Shown: positions 1-9,114 of the stretch, one piece after another
Position numbering within the stretch: the first letter of the stretch is position 1
How the letters are laid out: the number at the start of each line of letters is the position of its first letter
Assembly: GCA_029262815.1 (NCBI GenBank)
Contig: JAJCYS010000016.1
Coordinates: forward strand, 1 to 64,000
DNA length: 64,000 nt
Direction of reading: 5' to 3'
Source: Deltaproteobacteria bacterium
Lineage (GTDB): Bacteria; Bdellovibrionota; JAJCYS01
Notes under the pieces: model-generated
What the model was told of the DNA's origin: nothing
What the model saw: the letters and a program-made list of their open reading frames with translations, nothing else
Database searches by the model: none
Position numbers and translations under genes: made by a program

Positions 1-2315
1 CCTGTGCATGTGCTTAAATCGATCGACATCCCCCATTGGTGCCCCTCTTTTGAGTTAGGTTCATTCCAAGGGGACTTTATCTTAGACTTTGGCATGAGTT
101 CATGCTTCTGAACAAAGTCCGGAGTTTTACGATACTCAGACAAACTCGCTTCCCGTACGAAAGGACGTTTACTCCATCCCTCTTTAGGCTCAAGCCGGCC
201 ATGTTCTTGCGTTGAGGCCAACGCATATTTTTTCTTTAATTTTTTAACTGAAATTCCTGTTGATTGATAATACGCTTCAGTCGCTTTGAGTGTATACGCA
301 TTAAATCCTGCGTCAGAGGCGAACCGACCAGTTTGTTGGCCATATCCTAATGGCATCACAAGTGCATCATCCGCCAATCCAGGCACAACAAAGACCGCTG
401 TCTCCAAAGATCGCTTTCCGGCTGTCAATTTAATTAAATCGCCTGACTGAATTTTTAAGCTTTTTGCTGTTTTAGCATTCATGCACAGCGCATTATCCCA
501 AGTTAGCTTTGTCATAGGATCAGGCAGCTCTTGCAACCATCCGTTGTTACCATATCGACCGTCGTAAACCGAGGCATCCAGATGGAAGTTTAACTCCAAA
601 CCTTTTAGCTCAGGAATTCTCTGGGTTTTCAAAAATTGTTTAAAAGTTGCGACATTTGACGCTGATGCAGAGGTCTGTATTTTAGATTTAGGTTTTGAAA
701 TAATGCCGTCGTGAATCCAACGACGCCATTTTTTTTCGAATCCGAGCGCGCCCATCTTTTGACGCCAATGGGTTTTCGTCCACGTGTAGGTATTTGTATG
801 CTTGCCGAGCATTTTACTTATCAAATCAATTTTGGACCAACTCTTATATAGCGGCGCAATCAACGGCTGTTGCATACTTACAACACCTTCAGGTGTTTCG
901 AGATCGCCCCAAATTTCAAACTCATGCGTCATAGGAATATGCACCGACGCAAGTTTGGTTGTTTCATTCACCCTTAAACTTAAGTGAATAGAGTTGGGCA
1001 CCCGTTGTGCCAGTAACGTAGCAAACTCAGACTCAGCCGCAGCATCAAATGCGGGGTTGCCACCCAGCATAATCAACGACTGCACAGCACCCTGACGGAT
1101 TCGCTTCACAAGCCCATCCAAAGAATTGGGGATTGGATCTGCAGCAACCAATTGAATACCACGATTGACATTGCCCAGTGCTTCGTTCAAAAGAAGGGCT
1201 AGGGCGTGAACCCACGGCGCTTGCCGCTCACCCACAACCAAAGCGCTTTTGCCTTTGTTTTGAGCTAGGTCTTTAGCCAACGTTCGTACCCATTTATCTT
1301 GTCCAAAGGAAGACCCTTTTAAATAAGCAGCCCATTCTTGGCCCAACACTTTTTCATCAACTAAGGCACGCGCTAGTGCAATTAGAAAAGGGCCTATTGC
1401 TTCACTTTTGAGTCTTAATCGATGGTCTGCCATCGCGCCTGTTGTAGAAAAATTAGGCTCAACCACATACAACCGATTCATACGGTCTGTTGGGTTCATA
1501 ACCCGTCGACCCTCGCTAAATTCACGTGTCGTTGCCAAGCTGTTTTTGCTGGTACCCAAAATATCGGCATCAATAGAAACTATAGTGTTCACATGGGTCA
1601 AGTCAGTTGTAACTTCATGACGAGGAAGTCCTACAAGGGCCAATCCTTGTCTTTCATGCCACGGATACGCATGGTCATGCACAAAAAGTTCAGCCTTCGG
1701 AAATGACATCTGAAACGTACTCACCAGCGCTTTAAAAGAAGGTGACTGTTGATGCGTCATTAGGAGCGTGAGTCCAGCACCGTCGGTTTTTTTAGCCGTT
1801 TCAACTTGCTTCTTTAAATACGCCTCAGTCACATCCCATGTCGCAGGCTTGCCTTGAACCAAAGGCTGCTGACTGCGATCAGGATCATACAAATCCCAAA
1901 TTGCACCCTGCATCCAAGTATTCGAAACACCCTTGCTCTTGGGATGACTCGGGTTGCCATCTACACGGGTAGGTCGACCCTCATGACTCTCAACAAGCAC
2001 ACCGACCACATTCGGCCCAGCTTGCATTGAAGTCGCAAAATAGAGGGGTTTGCCAGGAATGGTATCTTCAGGTCTACGCGTATACGGCAAAATCTTTTCT
2101 GCAGGTTTTCGTACACATCCACTCAGTGAGGCCAACCCGCCTGCTGCCATAGATGTCCCTAACAATTCCAAAAAGGTCCGTCGACTTAACTTTACACCCG
2201 CCCATTCTTTTTCTTTTATCTTAGAAACAGGCTCGGTGACGCCACCTAGTCCTTCGTCAATACTACGCCAATGGCGTTTCGTATTTTCCATCACCCCTTC
2301 ACTTACCGATGACAT
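1..2315 (-). CDS. actB: Alternative complex III subunit ActB, 5' part (runs off the left edge)
   Basis: This is the iron-sulfur/molybdopterin-oxidoreductase-like subunit of alternative complex III, a quinol-oxidising complex that replaces cytochrome bc1. About 771 codons are visible and the frame is still open at base 1. The ATG at 2313-2315 overlaps the end of actA by 13 bp. A twin-arginine motif (SRRTFLELLG, residues about 44-53) precedes a short hydrophobic stretch and a Cys, so export by Tat and possibly lipidation are expected. The middle is a degenerate molybdopterin-oxidoreductase domain. The last visible residues (WGMSIDLSTCTG, about 760-771) are the start of the ferredoxin-like [Fe-S] domain that is fused C-terminally in ActB. 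The rest of that domain and the other act genes should lie left of the window. Family assignment is from motif and gene order; no pseudogene signs are seen. Confidence 0.88.
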   Translation of the reverse strand, partial: MSSVSEGVMENTKRHWRSIDEGLGGVTEPVSKIKEKEWAGVKLSRRTFLELLGTSMAAGGLASLSGCVRKPAEKILPYTRRPEDTIPGKPLYFATSMQAGPNVVGVLVESHEGRPTRVDGNPSHPKSKGVSNTWMQGAIWDLYDPDRSQQPLVQGKPATWDVTEAYLKKQVETAKKTDGAGLTLLMTHQQSPSFKALVSTFQMSFPKAELFVHDHAYPWHERQGLALVGLPRHEVTTDLTHVNTIVSIDADILGTSKNSLATTREFSEGRRVMNPTDRMNRLYVVEPNFSTTGAMADHRLRLKSEAIGPFLIALARALVDEKVLGQEWAAYLKGSSFGQDKWVRTLAKDLAQNKGKSALVVGERQAPWVHALALLLNEALGNVNRGIQLVAADPIPNSLDGLVKRIRQGAVQSLIMLGGNPAFDAAAESEFATLLAQRVPNSIHLSLRVNETTKLASVHIPMTHEFEIWGDLETPEGVVSMQQPLIAPLYKSWSKIDLISKMLGKHTNTYTWTKTHWRQKMGALGFEKKWRRWIHDGIISKPKSKIQTSASASNVATFKQFLKTQRIPELKGLELNFHLDASVYDGRYGNNGWLQELPDPMTKLTWDNALCMNAKTAKSLKIQSGDLIKLTAGKRSLETAVFVVPGLADDALVMPLGYGQQTGRFASDAGFNAYTLKATEAYYQSTGISVKKLKKKYALASTQEHGRLEPKEGWSKRPFVREASLSEYRKTPDFVQKHELMPKSKIKSPWNEPNSKEGHQWGMSIDLSTCT

Positions 2316-2950
2316 GTTGAACAATCCACTTTTGGGTTTACTTGTCTCAATCGATGTGGATCTTTGGCCGGATCATACCCAGCTTTTTTGGGATCCCATC
2401 CTAAATCTGTCACTTTATCTAGAGGCCTCAAATTAGGGCCTGGATTTCGATGGCATTCAAGACACCAGCCCATGCTTAAAGGCTGATTTTGTGTCACAAC
2501 TTCCATTTGATCTACACGACCGTGACAAGATACACAACTCACCCCAGCTGAGACATGAATACTATGGTCAAAATAAGCATAATCAGGCAGCATATGTACC
2601 CGAACCCATTCAATGGGGGTATCTTTTGCAAAACTTTCTCTCACAGGAGATAGTTTTGCACTTTCGGGCAACACATAACTATGGCAAGTCATGCAAGTTT
2701 CAGTAGGGGGTATCGAAGCTTGTGCAGCATTCTCAACCGTGTTGTGACAATACCGGCAATCCATCCCTAAGTCACCCGCATGTAATTTATGACTAAAAGG
2801 TACTGGCTGAACTGGGGCATACCCCACATCAGTGTACTTAGGTGAAAAGTAATACCAAATAAAAGCAATACATAAGACGACACCTACTGAAATACATATG
2901 CCCAGCAGTATCGGTACCTTATTCGCCCACTTCGGAAAGATGTTAGACAC
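2303..2950 (-). CDS. actA: Alternative complex III pentaheme cytochrome c subunit ActA
   Basis: This is the membrane-anchored multiheme c-type cytochrome that carries electrons within alternative complex III. Five CxxCH heme-binding motifs are visible at about residues 65, 86, 139, 163 and 210 of a 215-residue product. One N-terminal transmembrane segment (about residues 11-35) anchors it with the hemes in the periplasm. I prefer the GTG at 2948-2950 as start because AAGGGA lies 5 nt upstream; the frame stays open to a TTG at 2965, which would add five residues. The gene overlaps actB by 13 bp, the usual ActA-ActB order. About 200 bp of non-coding DNA separates it from the upstream ABC exporter, so it probably has its own promoter. 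The last heme motif sits at the extreme C-terminus. Confidence 0.9.
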   Translation of the reverse strand: MSNIFPKWANKVPILLGICISVGVVLCIAFIWYYFSPKYTDVGYAPVQPVPFSHKLHAGDLGMDCRYCHNTVENAAQASIPPTETCMTCHSYVLPESAKLSPVRESFAKDTPIEWVRVHMLPDYAYFDHSIHVSAGVSCVSCHGRVDQMEVVTQNQPLSMGWCLECHRNPGPNLRPLDKVTDLGWDPKKAGYDPAKDPHRLRQVNPKVDCSTCHR

Positions 2951-3120
2951 GCAAGTCCCTTTCAATCAAATTTGCTTGTCAAAAAAAAAGCGACCATTTT
3001 TACATTTACTTATGTTCAGAGCTGACTGAAGCTTTTGGGCTTCCCTTAGCTCAGCAGGTAGGCTTTATTAATGCAAATAAACCCATACCCGTTCGATCAT
3101 CCCTAACCTATCACCGGCCC

Positions 3121-3149
3121 AAGTTCAGGTAAAGGATTTTTCTGAACTT
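3121..3149 (-). terminator. Hairpin at the end of the cta/ABC operon
   Basis: An 8-bp perfect inverted repeat (AAGTTCAG / CTGAACTT, arms 3121-3128 and 3142-3149) overlaps the stop codon of the ABC permease gene. It lies between the cta/ABC operon and actA on the minus strand. No strong U-tract follows, so it may be a weak or factor-dependent terminator or an mRNA 3'-end hairpin. Confidence 0.4.
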
Positions 3150-3924
3150 ATCGAGAGCGCTGCGTCGCTTGTGAAATTCTTACTGCAAGGGCGAACATAA
3201 TCAAAGCAAATCCACCCAGTACGCCCACACAAAGTCCCAACGATGGCTCACCCTCAATCACACCACCCCAAAAACTATGCTTAAGACCTCCTACTAAATA
3301 GGACATAGGATTTAAGCCCATGAGAAATCCTAAATATTTACCCGAAACAGGAAAGAGAGCCCCTGACGCCGCCCACAAAGGCAACAACACAACACTCATT
3401 ACCCCATGAAAGGCAGCTGTTGAATTCAACACCCATGCCAAGGCAAAAGTTAAACATGTCGTACCAAAAGCACCCATCACCACGACAGCCGAAAGTAAAG
3501 GCCATGATATATGGGCGGTCGAAACATCCGTGACGGGTATTAAACAAACCAGTAGCCCTACCTGAATACATGTAATAGATACAATACCCAACACTTTTCC
3601 CAATACCAGCGACCAACGGGGGCCTGGCACAATCAGCATGGACTGCAAAAACCCGCTTTGTCGATCTTCAATCAAAGTCATGGAACCAAACAAAGAGGTA
3701 AAAAGTAAACATAAGGCGATCATACCGGGGAAAAAGTAAGTCAACGCGTTGAGTGACGTCTGCTCAGGTCTCATAACTTGAAACACATCAGCCATACCAA
3801 GGCCTAACAAAGTCCAAAAAATAATGGGTTGAAGAATCACACCCACCCAGCGTGAAAGCTCCTTGCGTGTACGCAAAAGCTCTCGCCACCACAACACACG
3901 AACCACAGCGATGGCATACATCAT
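3148..3924 (-). CDS. ABC-2 type transporter permease in the heme A operon
   Basis: This is the integral-membrane subunit of an ABC-2 type exporter, 258 residues. About six hydrophobic segments are visible, and the region from residue 70 (GMIALCLLFTSLFGSM, then a loop containing EDRQSG and a second membrane segment) has the ABC-2 permease layout. The start ATG overlaps the stop of the ATPase gene as ATGA, so the two are translationally coupled. It is the last gene of an operon with ctaA and ctaB. Related pairs next to cytochrome-oxidase assembly genes are usually annotated only as ABC transporters. The substrate is unknown; a role in cofactor or copper delivery to the oxidase is a guess from context. 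Confidence 0.8.
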   Translation of the reverse strand: MMYAIAVVRVLWWRELLRTRKELSRWVGVILQPIIFWTLLGLGMADVFQVMRPEQTSLNALTYFFPGMIALCLLFTSLFGSMTLIEDRQSGFLQSMLIVPGPRWSLVLGKVLGIVSITCIQVGLLVCLIPVTDVSTAHISWPLLSAVVVMGAFGTTCLTFALAWVLNSTAAFHGVMSVVLLPLWAASGALFPVSGKYLGFLMGLNPMSYLVGGLKHSFWGGVIEGEPSLGLCVGVLGGFALIMFALAVRISQATQRSR

Positions 3925-4850
3925 TTTGCACCGGCCTCTTGTCGTTCACCCAAAGGTTTGCCTGTAATCTTCACAAACACATCAGCTAAGCTGGGAGATT
4001 TCAATCGAATCGATGATATTGCAACCTCTTTTAGAAGAGGAAGGATCTTCGGCAATAATAGATGACCCGCTTCACACTCTAAATAAACGGACCGCCCGCT
4101 GTGAAAGCTCCTATTTGACAGGGTGTCTTGTAATTGACGTGATAAAGATTCAGGTTGAGTGGTTTCCAACTCCACCAAGTCATGCGAGACCCTTTTTCTG
4201 AGTTCATCGGGCGATCCTTGTGCAACAATACTTCCTTCATCAAGGACAAAAAGATGATCGCACCGCTCGGCTTCATCCGATCGATGGGTTGCCAACAGGA
4301 TAGTCACATTTTCCTTATGCTTTTCTAATCCGTCCCAAAAAAATCTAAAATGATGTTCGTCCAACCCTACGGTTGGTTCATCCAAAAAAAGCAGGGTAGG
4401 TTCCGGCAATAATGCTCTAACTAAGTCCACACGCCTTTTTAATCCAGCTGAAAGATGGCCCACAGGATCATTTCGCCTGTCTTGCAACCCATGTTGAGAC
4501 AACATCCTATCTATTCTCTTTTGCACATTTGGAATTTGATACGCCCATGCCGTCAAGCGCAAATTTTCCTGTACGGTGAGTTTGTCATCTAAGCTGAGGT
4601 TCTGAAACACCATGCCGATGCAGGCTTTTTGAGATCGCGTGAGCTGAGTGATTGGTTTTCCAAAAACAGTAAGCGTTCCTAGCCGAGGCGTCAACTCTCC
4701 AGCTAAAATCGACATGACAGTCGATTTCCCACATCCATTGCGGCCTAACAAACCACAGATGGAACCTTTATGCACATCTAAAGACAGGCCATTCAACACG
4801 GGTCGACGGTCATAGGCAAACCACAAATCGGTCAAGGTCAGGACAGACAC
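3921..4850 (-). CDS. ABC transporter ATP-binding protein in the heme A operon
   Basis: This is the cytoplasmic ATPase partner of the adjacent ABC-2 permease, 309 residues. Walker A (GRNGCGKST, about residues 36-44), the signature LSAGLKRRVDL (about 134-144), Walker B LLFLDEPT (about 152-159) and the switch His in LLATHRS (about 184-190) are all present. About 90 extra C-terminal residues follow the nucleotide-binding domain, as in CcmA/DrrA-like exporters. The start is GTG at 4848-4850, immediately after the ctaB stop, and the stop overlaps the permease start by 4 bp. Position inside the ctaA-ctaB operon suggests a link to cytochrome oxidase maturation, but the cargo cannot be read from sequence. 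Confidence 0.85.
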   Translation of the reverse strand: MSVLTLTDLWFAYDRRPVLNGLSLDVHKGSICGLLGRNGCGKSTVMSILAGELTPRLGTLTVFGKPITQLTRSQKACIGMVFQNLSLDDKLTVQENLRLTAWAYQIPNVQKRIDRMLSQHGLQDRRNDPVGHLSAGLKRRVDLVRALLPEPTLLFLDEPTVGLDEHHFRFFWDGLEKHKENVTILLATHRSDEAERCDHLFVLDEGSIVAQGSPDELRKRVSHDLVELETTQPESLSRQLQDTLSNRSFHSGRSVYLECEAGHLLLPKILPLLKEVAISSIRLKSPSLADVFVKITGKPLGERQEAGAK

Positions 4851-5711
4851 TTAGAAAACCTGATCCAAAATCAGTCCCAATACAATAAGAGGCAAATAAA
4901 CCAGAGAACTTCTAAAAAAATGTCGTGCCCACACCACAACCGGTTTATCTGTAGTCCATCCTTTTACAGCATAAACCAAATAAAGTAGCCCAGCACATGC
5001 TGCACATATGCCGTAGGCCCAACTTGCAACATCATAGGTGATCAGTAAAAAACTCGTACCGATCAGAGCGAGCGTGTACATCAAGGCTTGCCATTTGGCG
5101 ACCTCTATACCCCACGAATGAGCAACCGTTTGGATACCTGCTCGTTGATAGTCCTCGAAGCAATAAATTGAAATGGCCAAAAAATGGGGCATTTGCCAAA
5201 AAAATACGATCAAAAATAATATGTTTCCTGCTGCACTAAACTCGCCGAGCATCGCGACCCACCCGATCAACGGCGGCATCGCGCCGGGCACAGCACCAAT
5301 CACCAAGGCCCAAGGCGTTACACGTTTTAAAGGCGTGTAGAGTGCCACGTAGAGTCCCCAACTTATGACTGCGAGGCCCATCACAAGACCATCATCTAAC
5401 ACCCAAAATCCGAGTAAACTCACAACGCCTAACACAATCCCCAACCCCAACGCACTTCGAGCCGACATACGCCCAGATGGCAAGGGTCTATTTCGCGTAC
5501 GTGCCATGAGCCCATCTGTTTCTCGTTCAAGGTACATATTAAAGACATTCGCTGAAGCGACGATTAAAGCGGTTGCAATCATGGTCAAAAGTGCTCGAAA
5601 TTCATCGAACTGTGGTGCTAGCGCCATTGCGCCACCCGTCATGACCAAAACCATAAAAACGATTCTTGGTTTTGTTAGCGCAATTGCATCTTGCAATTTA
5701 AACTCTTTCAT
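4851..5711 (-). CDS. ctaB: Protoheme IX farnesyltransferase (heme O synthase)
   Basis: This UbiA-family inner-membrane prenyltransferase attaches a farnesyl group to heme b to give heme O, the first step to heme A for aa3/caa3-type oxidases. The 286-residue length is normal. The signature Asp-rich region NVFNMYLERETDGLMARTRN (about residues 55-74, followed by RPLPSG) carries the substrate-binding motif, and eight to nine membrane segments follow. Its ATG overlaps the ctaA stop as ATGA, so the two consecutive enzymes of the pathway are coupled. It also corresponds to cyoE in other nomenclature. Confidence 0.93.
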   Translation of the reverse strand: MKEFKLQDAIALTKPRIVFMVLVMTGGAMALAPQFDEFRALLTMIATALIVASANVFNMYLERETDGLMARTRNRPLPSGRMSARSALGLGIVLGVVSLLGFWVLDDGLVMGLAVISWGLYVALYTPLKRVTPWALVIGAVPGAMPPLIGWVAMLGEFSAAGNILFLIVFFWQMPHFLAISIYCFEDYQRAGIQTVAHSWGIEVAKWQALMYTLALIGTSFLLITYDVASWAYGICAACAGLLYLVYAVKGWTTDKPVVVWARHFFRSSLVYLPLIVLGLILDQVF

Positions 5712-6646
5712 ACCTTTGACTCCTCTAACCTATCTTGGTGGCCATGCCCGATTCGCAACAAAACCAACACACATCCTGTCAACAACAGGACTGCACCGGC
5801 CAGATGCGCGACCACTTGCCACACCCCAATATTACTCATCACTGTTAAAAATCCAAGCATCACTTGTAATACGACCAACCACGGCAGACTTAATAGCAGC
5901 GCTCGTACCCCATTCGAACCGATCGTTCGAACGTAGGGGGTCACTCTGACACACATCACAACAATGAATAATGCCACTGCATAGGCTAAGAAACGGTGGA
6001 ACATATGTAAGTGCCCGAGACCATGAGTCGGCATCAACGCACCTTGACACAAAAAAGGATCAAGGCCACATATTCGGCCTGCATTCATATGGCGTACCAA
6101 TGCGCCGATTAACATTTGAAGAAATACAAAATGCGTCCCCGCTATCAACCACCTGCGGGCTGAAGCATAAGCAACATCTTTTTTTCGATCCCTTACTGAT
6201 ACTCGATCTCCTTGCCACAGTTTGAAAGCAATGAGCACGAGTGTTAAAAAGAAAATGATTGAGAGGCCAAAGTGCGCAACTGAGACCATCGTAGGTAATT
6301 GATACAACACAGTAAGCCCACCGAGCACTCCTTGAACAATAACCATAAATAGTGCACCCAATGTAAGAAATCGTATGGCTCGAGTGACGGCTGGACTTGC
6401 CACAAGCACCCAAACACACAAAATAGTAGTCAGCGCGCCTACTAATGTAGCCATCAGGCGATGTGAATGTTCGAAAAACACCCCTCCGGTCATCTCTGGA
6501 TAAAATGTGCCAAAGCAGTTGGGCCAATCAGGACATGCGAGGGATGACCCCGTAGGATTCACCGTTCCACCGATAAGCAATAATAAAAAAGTGGCACCTA
6601 TTGTTACACATGCCAATATAAAGAGACCTGTTCGATTTTGACTCAT
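5708..6646 (-). CDS. ctaA: Heme A synthase (CtaA/COX15)
   Basis: This membrane enzyme oxidises the C8 methyl of heme O to a formyl group, giving heme A. The protein is 312 residues with about eight transmembrane helices in two four-helix halves. The conserved heme-ligand histidines are visible in EHSHRLMATLVG (about residue 60), in a helix with VAHFGLS (about 120), in HMFHRFLAYA (about 215) and in VAHLAGAVLL (about 280). A Cys pair in the periplasmic loop (RICGLDPFLCQG, about 190-201) matches the family. The start overlaps the upstream small gene as ATGA and the stop overlaps ctaB the same way. Confidence 0.92.
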   Translation of the reverse strand: MSQNRTGLFILACVTIGATFLLLLIGGTVNPTGSSLACPDWPNCFGTFYPEMTGGVFFEHSHRLMATLVGALTTILCVWVLVASPAVTRAIRFLTLGALFMVIVQGVLGGLTVLYQLPTMVSVAHFGLSIIFFLTLVLIAFKLWQGDRVSVRDRKKDVAYASARRWLIAGTHFVFLQMLIGALVRHMNAGRICGLDPFLCQGALMPTHGLGHLHMFHRFLAYAVALFIVVMCVRVTPYVRTIGSNGVRALLLSLPWLVVLQVMLGFLTVMSNIGVWQVVAHLAGAVLLLTGCVLVLLRIGHGHQDRLEESKV

Positions 6647-7056
6647 AAATAAGGATCACAATGTTTTGCTAACGCTCGGTATGCAATCGTGCATACTTTC
6701 TTCGTATAGCGGTTTTTCTTTTTTCGTTGGCACACCGAGTACCCAAATCGCGTAGTTCTTATATCTTCTTTCTTTAAGGTTTTGCAATAGCCAGCTCGAG
6801 ATTTCCCTGATAAGCAAGATTGCATCAATACAGGAACTGAGGCAACACATAAACTCTTCATCGCTTTACAGTGAGGGGCCCAGGCTATCAGTTCATCTAA
6901 ACACTCTTCTACGGTCAGGGTATTCCCGATTTGAAGTAAATGGGTTTTTTGTTGAGTAATATCGAGATTTGAGACCTTCAGATTGTAATAAACGAGGGAC
7001 CCTAGCCCTACTGAAATCAGCAGTAAGGTCACAACTATTTTTAGCCCATTTGTCAT
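6643..7056 (-). CDS. Small membrane-anchored Cys-rich protein, first gene of the cta operon
   Basis: I do not recognise a family. The 137-residue product starts with one membrane segment (about residues 5-25) and continues with a soluble region holding nine cysteines, probably periplasmic. Because it opens the ctaA-ctaB-ABC operon and overlaps ctaA as ATGA, a role in cytochrome oxidase assembly (redox or metal handling) is plausible, but no CxxxC copper motif of the SCO/CtaG kind is present. The ATG at 7056 has a GAGAATAAG stretch upstream as a weak ribosome-binding site. The promoter should lie in 7057-7097, shared back-to-back with the cupin gene. Confidence 0.65.
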   Translation of the reverse strand: MTNGLKIVVTLLLISVGLGSLVYYNLKVSNLDITQQKTHLLQIGNTLTVEECLDELIAWAPHCKAMKSLCVASVPVLMQSCLSGKSRAGYCKTLKKEDIRTTRFGYSVCQRKKKNRYTKKVCTIAYRALAKHCDPYL

Positions 7057-7097
7057 GCTTATTCTCGTCTATCTACACCCATGGTATTTTGCTGAAT

Positions 7098-7427
7098 ATG
7101 GAACCAAACAACTTATTCACTCACTTACCTGATCCCTCGAAAGCAGAGATATTTGAAGATCTCCTCAAGACATCCCATTTCAGGGTAGAACGTATCACAT
7201 CTCAAGGCCAAACGACAGATTCCTGGTTTGATCAGGACACCCATGAGTGGGTTGTTTTACTAAAGGGAAAAGCAACCCTAGAATTTGAGCAACCCCCTAG
7301 TTTAGTTACGTTAAATCCTGGAGATTATATTCAAATTTCCGCCCATGTGAAACACCGCGTCACATGGACAGACCCTAACCAAAAAACAGTATGGCTTGCT
7401 ATCCACTTCAATGAAAAGGAAGATTGA
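7098..7427 (+). CDS. Small single-domain cupin protein
   Basis: The 109-residue product is a single cupin barrel. Motif 1 is degenerate around HEWVVLLKGKATLEF (about residues 50-64), and motif 2 is LNPGDYIQISAHVKH (about 75-89) with the usual PGD and His. Small cupins of this type are metal-binding proteins of varied or unknown function; some are annotated as cupin 2 family. I chose the ATG at 7098 because the conserved region starts soon after it and an upstream extension would run into the divergent gene. The ribosome-binding site is poor. Substrate is unknown. Confidence 0.75.
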   Translation: MEPNNLFTHLPDPSKAEIFEDLLKTSHFRVERITSQGQTTDSWFDQDTHEWVVLLKGKATLEFEQPPSLVTLNPGDYIQISAHVKHRVTWTDPNQKTVWLAIHFNEKED

Positions 7428-7522
7428 GAAAGTCGCGACTTGAATTCGACCCCTTCTTTCTCGTCTATACCCACGCCTTAAGTATTTTCCGTATACGCCG
7501 AATAAACCTATAGGAGATCAAG

Positions 7523-7798
7523 ATGGGTCGTGTATGGAGTGTATGTGTTATTAGTTTATTGTTTTTTGGATGTACATCAACGAATCGAACCAACCCTCAC
7601 AACGAGATTGCGGGCGAAGAAGCACGGGCAATACAATGCCTGAATTCTGACGACCCCAGTCAGTGTGGATCCGCAGGATATACCCCACTTGAACCGGGAT
7701 ACTATAGAGCGGCTGATGAATTCACAAATTTACCTAAATTTTCAGAAGAGCCACCGCCCGTTTATTTTACGGATTCAGAGCCTTTGCCCCTGTTTTAG
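7523..7798 (+). CDS. Small lipoprotein of unknown function
   Basis: The 91-residue product has an N-terminal hydrophobic stretch ending in a lipobox (LLFFGC, Cys about residue 17), which predicts signal peptidase II processing and lipid anchoring. The remaining part is polar and proline-rich with no domain I can name. A good ribosome-binding site (AGGAGATCAAG) precedes the ATG. It ends 4 bp inside the convergent xseA gene. Confidence 0.65.
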   Translation: MGRVWSVCVISLLFFGCTSTNRTNPHNEIAGEEARAIQCLNSDDPSQCGSAGYTPLEPGYYRAADEFTNLPKFSEEPPPVYFTDSEPLPLF

Positions 7799-9021
7799 AG
7801 GAGTAGTACATCGTCAACGCTGACAACTATAGGGCCATCGGAGAAAGTCACATTCAGACGCTCTTTGAGCTTAACCCCTTTGGCTTGTGTCACAATCTGT
7901 TGCCCCTTAACCCTAGATACTAAGGCGTACCCCCTTTCAAGTACGGCTTTGGGATTCAGGGCCTCTAATGCTTCCAATAATCGCTGGATCTTATTTTTTT
8001 CGAGCTGAATCAAATCGCCCATTGCGCCATGAAGCTCATGCAGCTTATGTTCAAGCACTTGTTTCTGAAGCTCAATACGATGTCTGGGATGAACCAACTG
8101 ATGAAATAAAGATTCTAAATGTTTTTTTTCAGATGCAAGTCGACCCGTGAACAAGTCATCCAATCGATGTCGGCTTTGACGTAAGTCATCTGACAACTCT
8201 TCATACACCGGCACTACGCATTCCGCTGCAGCAGAAGGTGTGGGCGCACGGAGGTCCGCCACAAAATCGCAAATTGTAAAATCAATTTCATGTCCCACGG
8301 CTGACACAACAGGGATGTCGCACTGGAAGATAGTCTCTGCAAGTGTCTCATCGTTAAAGCACCAGAGATCTTCGATGCTTCCCCCACCACGCGTCATGAC
8401 AATCACATCCACATGTTTGAGACGTTGAGCCGTACTCAAAGCCGAAATTAGGTCCTCAGGTGCATCCTTTCCTTGTACGGAAGCAGGATAAATTTCGATG
8501 GGTAGTGTAGGAAACCTTCGGGAGACAATATTCAAAAAATCAGCTAAGGCTGCAGCTTTGAGCGATGTCACCACGCCCACACACCTTGGCAACTTGGGTA
8601 AGGGCGTCTGCTTATCAAACCACCCTTTCTCAGAAAGTCGTCGCTTGCGAGCCTCGAATTCTGCCTGTAAGGCTCCATGGCCCACTTGCTCGGCAGCAGA
8701 CGCTATTATCTGATAGGACCCTTGAGGTCCGTACACAGAAAGCTTTCCTTTGACGATGACTTCAATCCCATCTTGCCACTTAAAATCTGGAGCCAATCGA
8801 CTGGCTTGATGCCGAAACATCACACACTTGATCTGTGTGTCTTGATCCTTCAGTGTGGCATAGATATGGCCTGAGCCTGGTACACGCACGTTGCTCAATT
8901 CACCTCTGACCCAAAATTCAGGAAACATTCCTTCAAGCATTTCCTTGATTGACAGCGTTAGCTCTGAAACACTTAGCGGTCTGTCTTTTGCATTATTTTC
9001 ACAAATAGGCTGTAGAGTCAT
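7795..9021 (-). CDS. xseA: Exodeoxyribonuclease VII large subunit
   Basis: This is the catalytic and DNA-binding subunit of exonuclease VII, which degrades single-stranded DNA in both directions and works in repair. The 408-residue protein starts with an OB-fold (VRGELSNVRVPGSGHIYATLKD, in the first 60 residues), followed by the catalytic region with GVVTSLKAAALADFL, VIVMTRGGGSIEDLW and SAVGHEIDFTICDFVADLRAPTPSAAAE-type motifs (about residues 150-275). A long coiled-coil region follows. GAGGAC lies upstream of the ATG. The small subunit xseB is not adjacent. Confidence 0.94.
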   Translation of the reverse strand: MTLQPICENNAKDRPLSVSELTLSIKEMLEGMFPEFWVRGELSNVRVPGSGHIYATLKDQDTQIKCVMFRHQASRLAPDFKWQDGIEVIVKGKLSVYGPQGSYQIIASAAEQVGHGALQAEFEARKRRLSEKGWFDKQTPLPKLPRCVGVVTSLKAAALADFLNIVSRRFPTLPIEIYPASVQGKDAPEDLISALSTAQRLKHVDVIVMTRGGGSIEDLWCFNDETLAETIFQCDIPVVSAVGHEIDFTICDFVADLRAPTPSAAAECVVPVYEELSDDLRQSRHRLDDLFTGRLASEKKHLESLFHQLVHPRHRIELQKQVLEHKLHELHGAMGDLIQLEKNKIQRLLEALEALNPKAVLERGYALVSRVKGQQIVTQAKGVKLKERLNVTFSDGPIVVSVDDVLLL

Positions 9022-9114
9022 AAGGTAAAAGTCCTCAAAAAATTATATTATGGGTGCTTCTGTCTAGAAAAAGCATATCCCTGTCCCAGTTCCACAAGCT
9101 ATAGTGAAACCATT

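Noticed and set aside
3040..3110. tRNA-like sequence (TTAGCTCAGCAGGTAG followed about 45 nt later by GTTCGATC)
   Set aside because: D-loop and T-loop consensus words appear at near-canonical spacing, but the D-stem, T-stem and acceptor stem do not pair and no proper anticodon loop exists. At best a decayed tRNA fragment.
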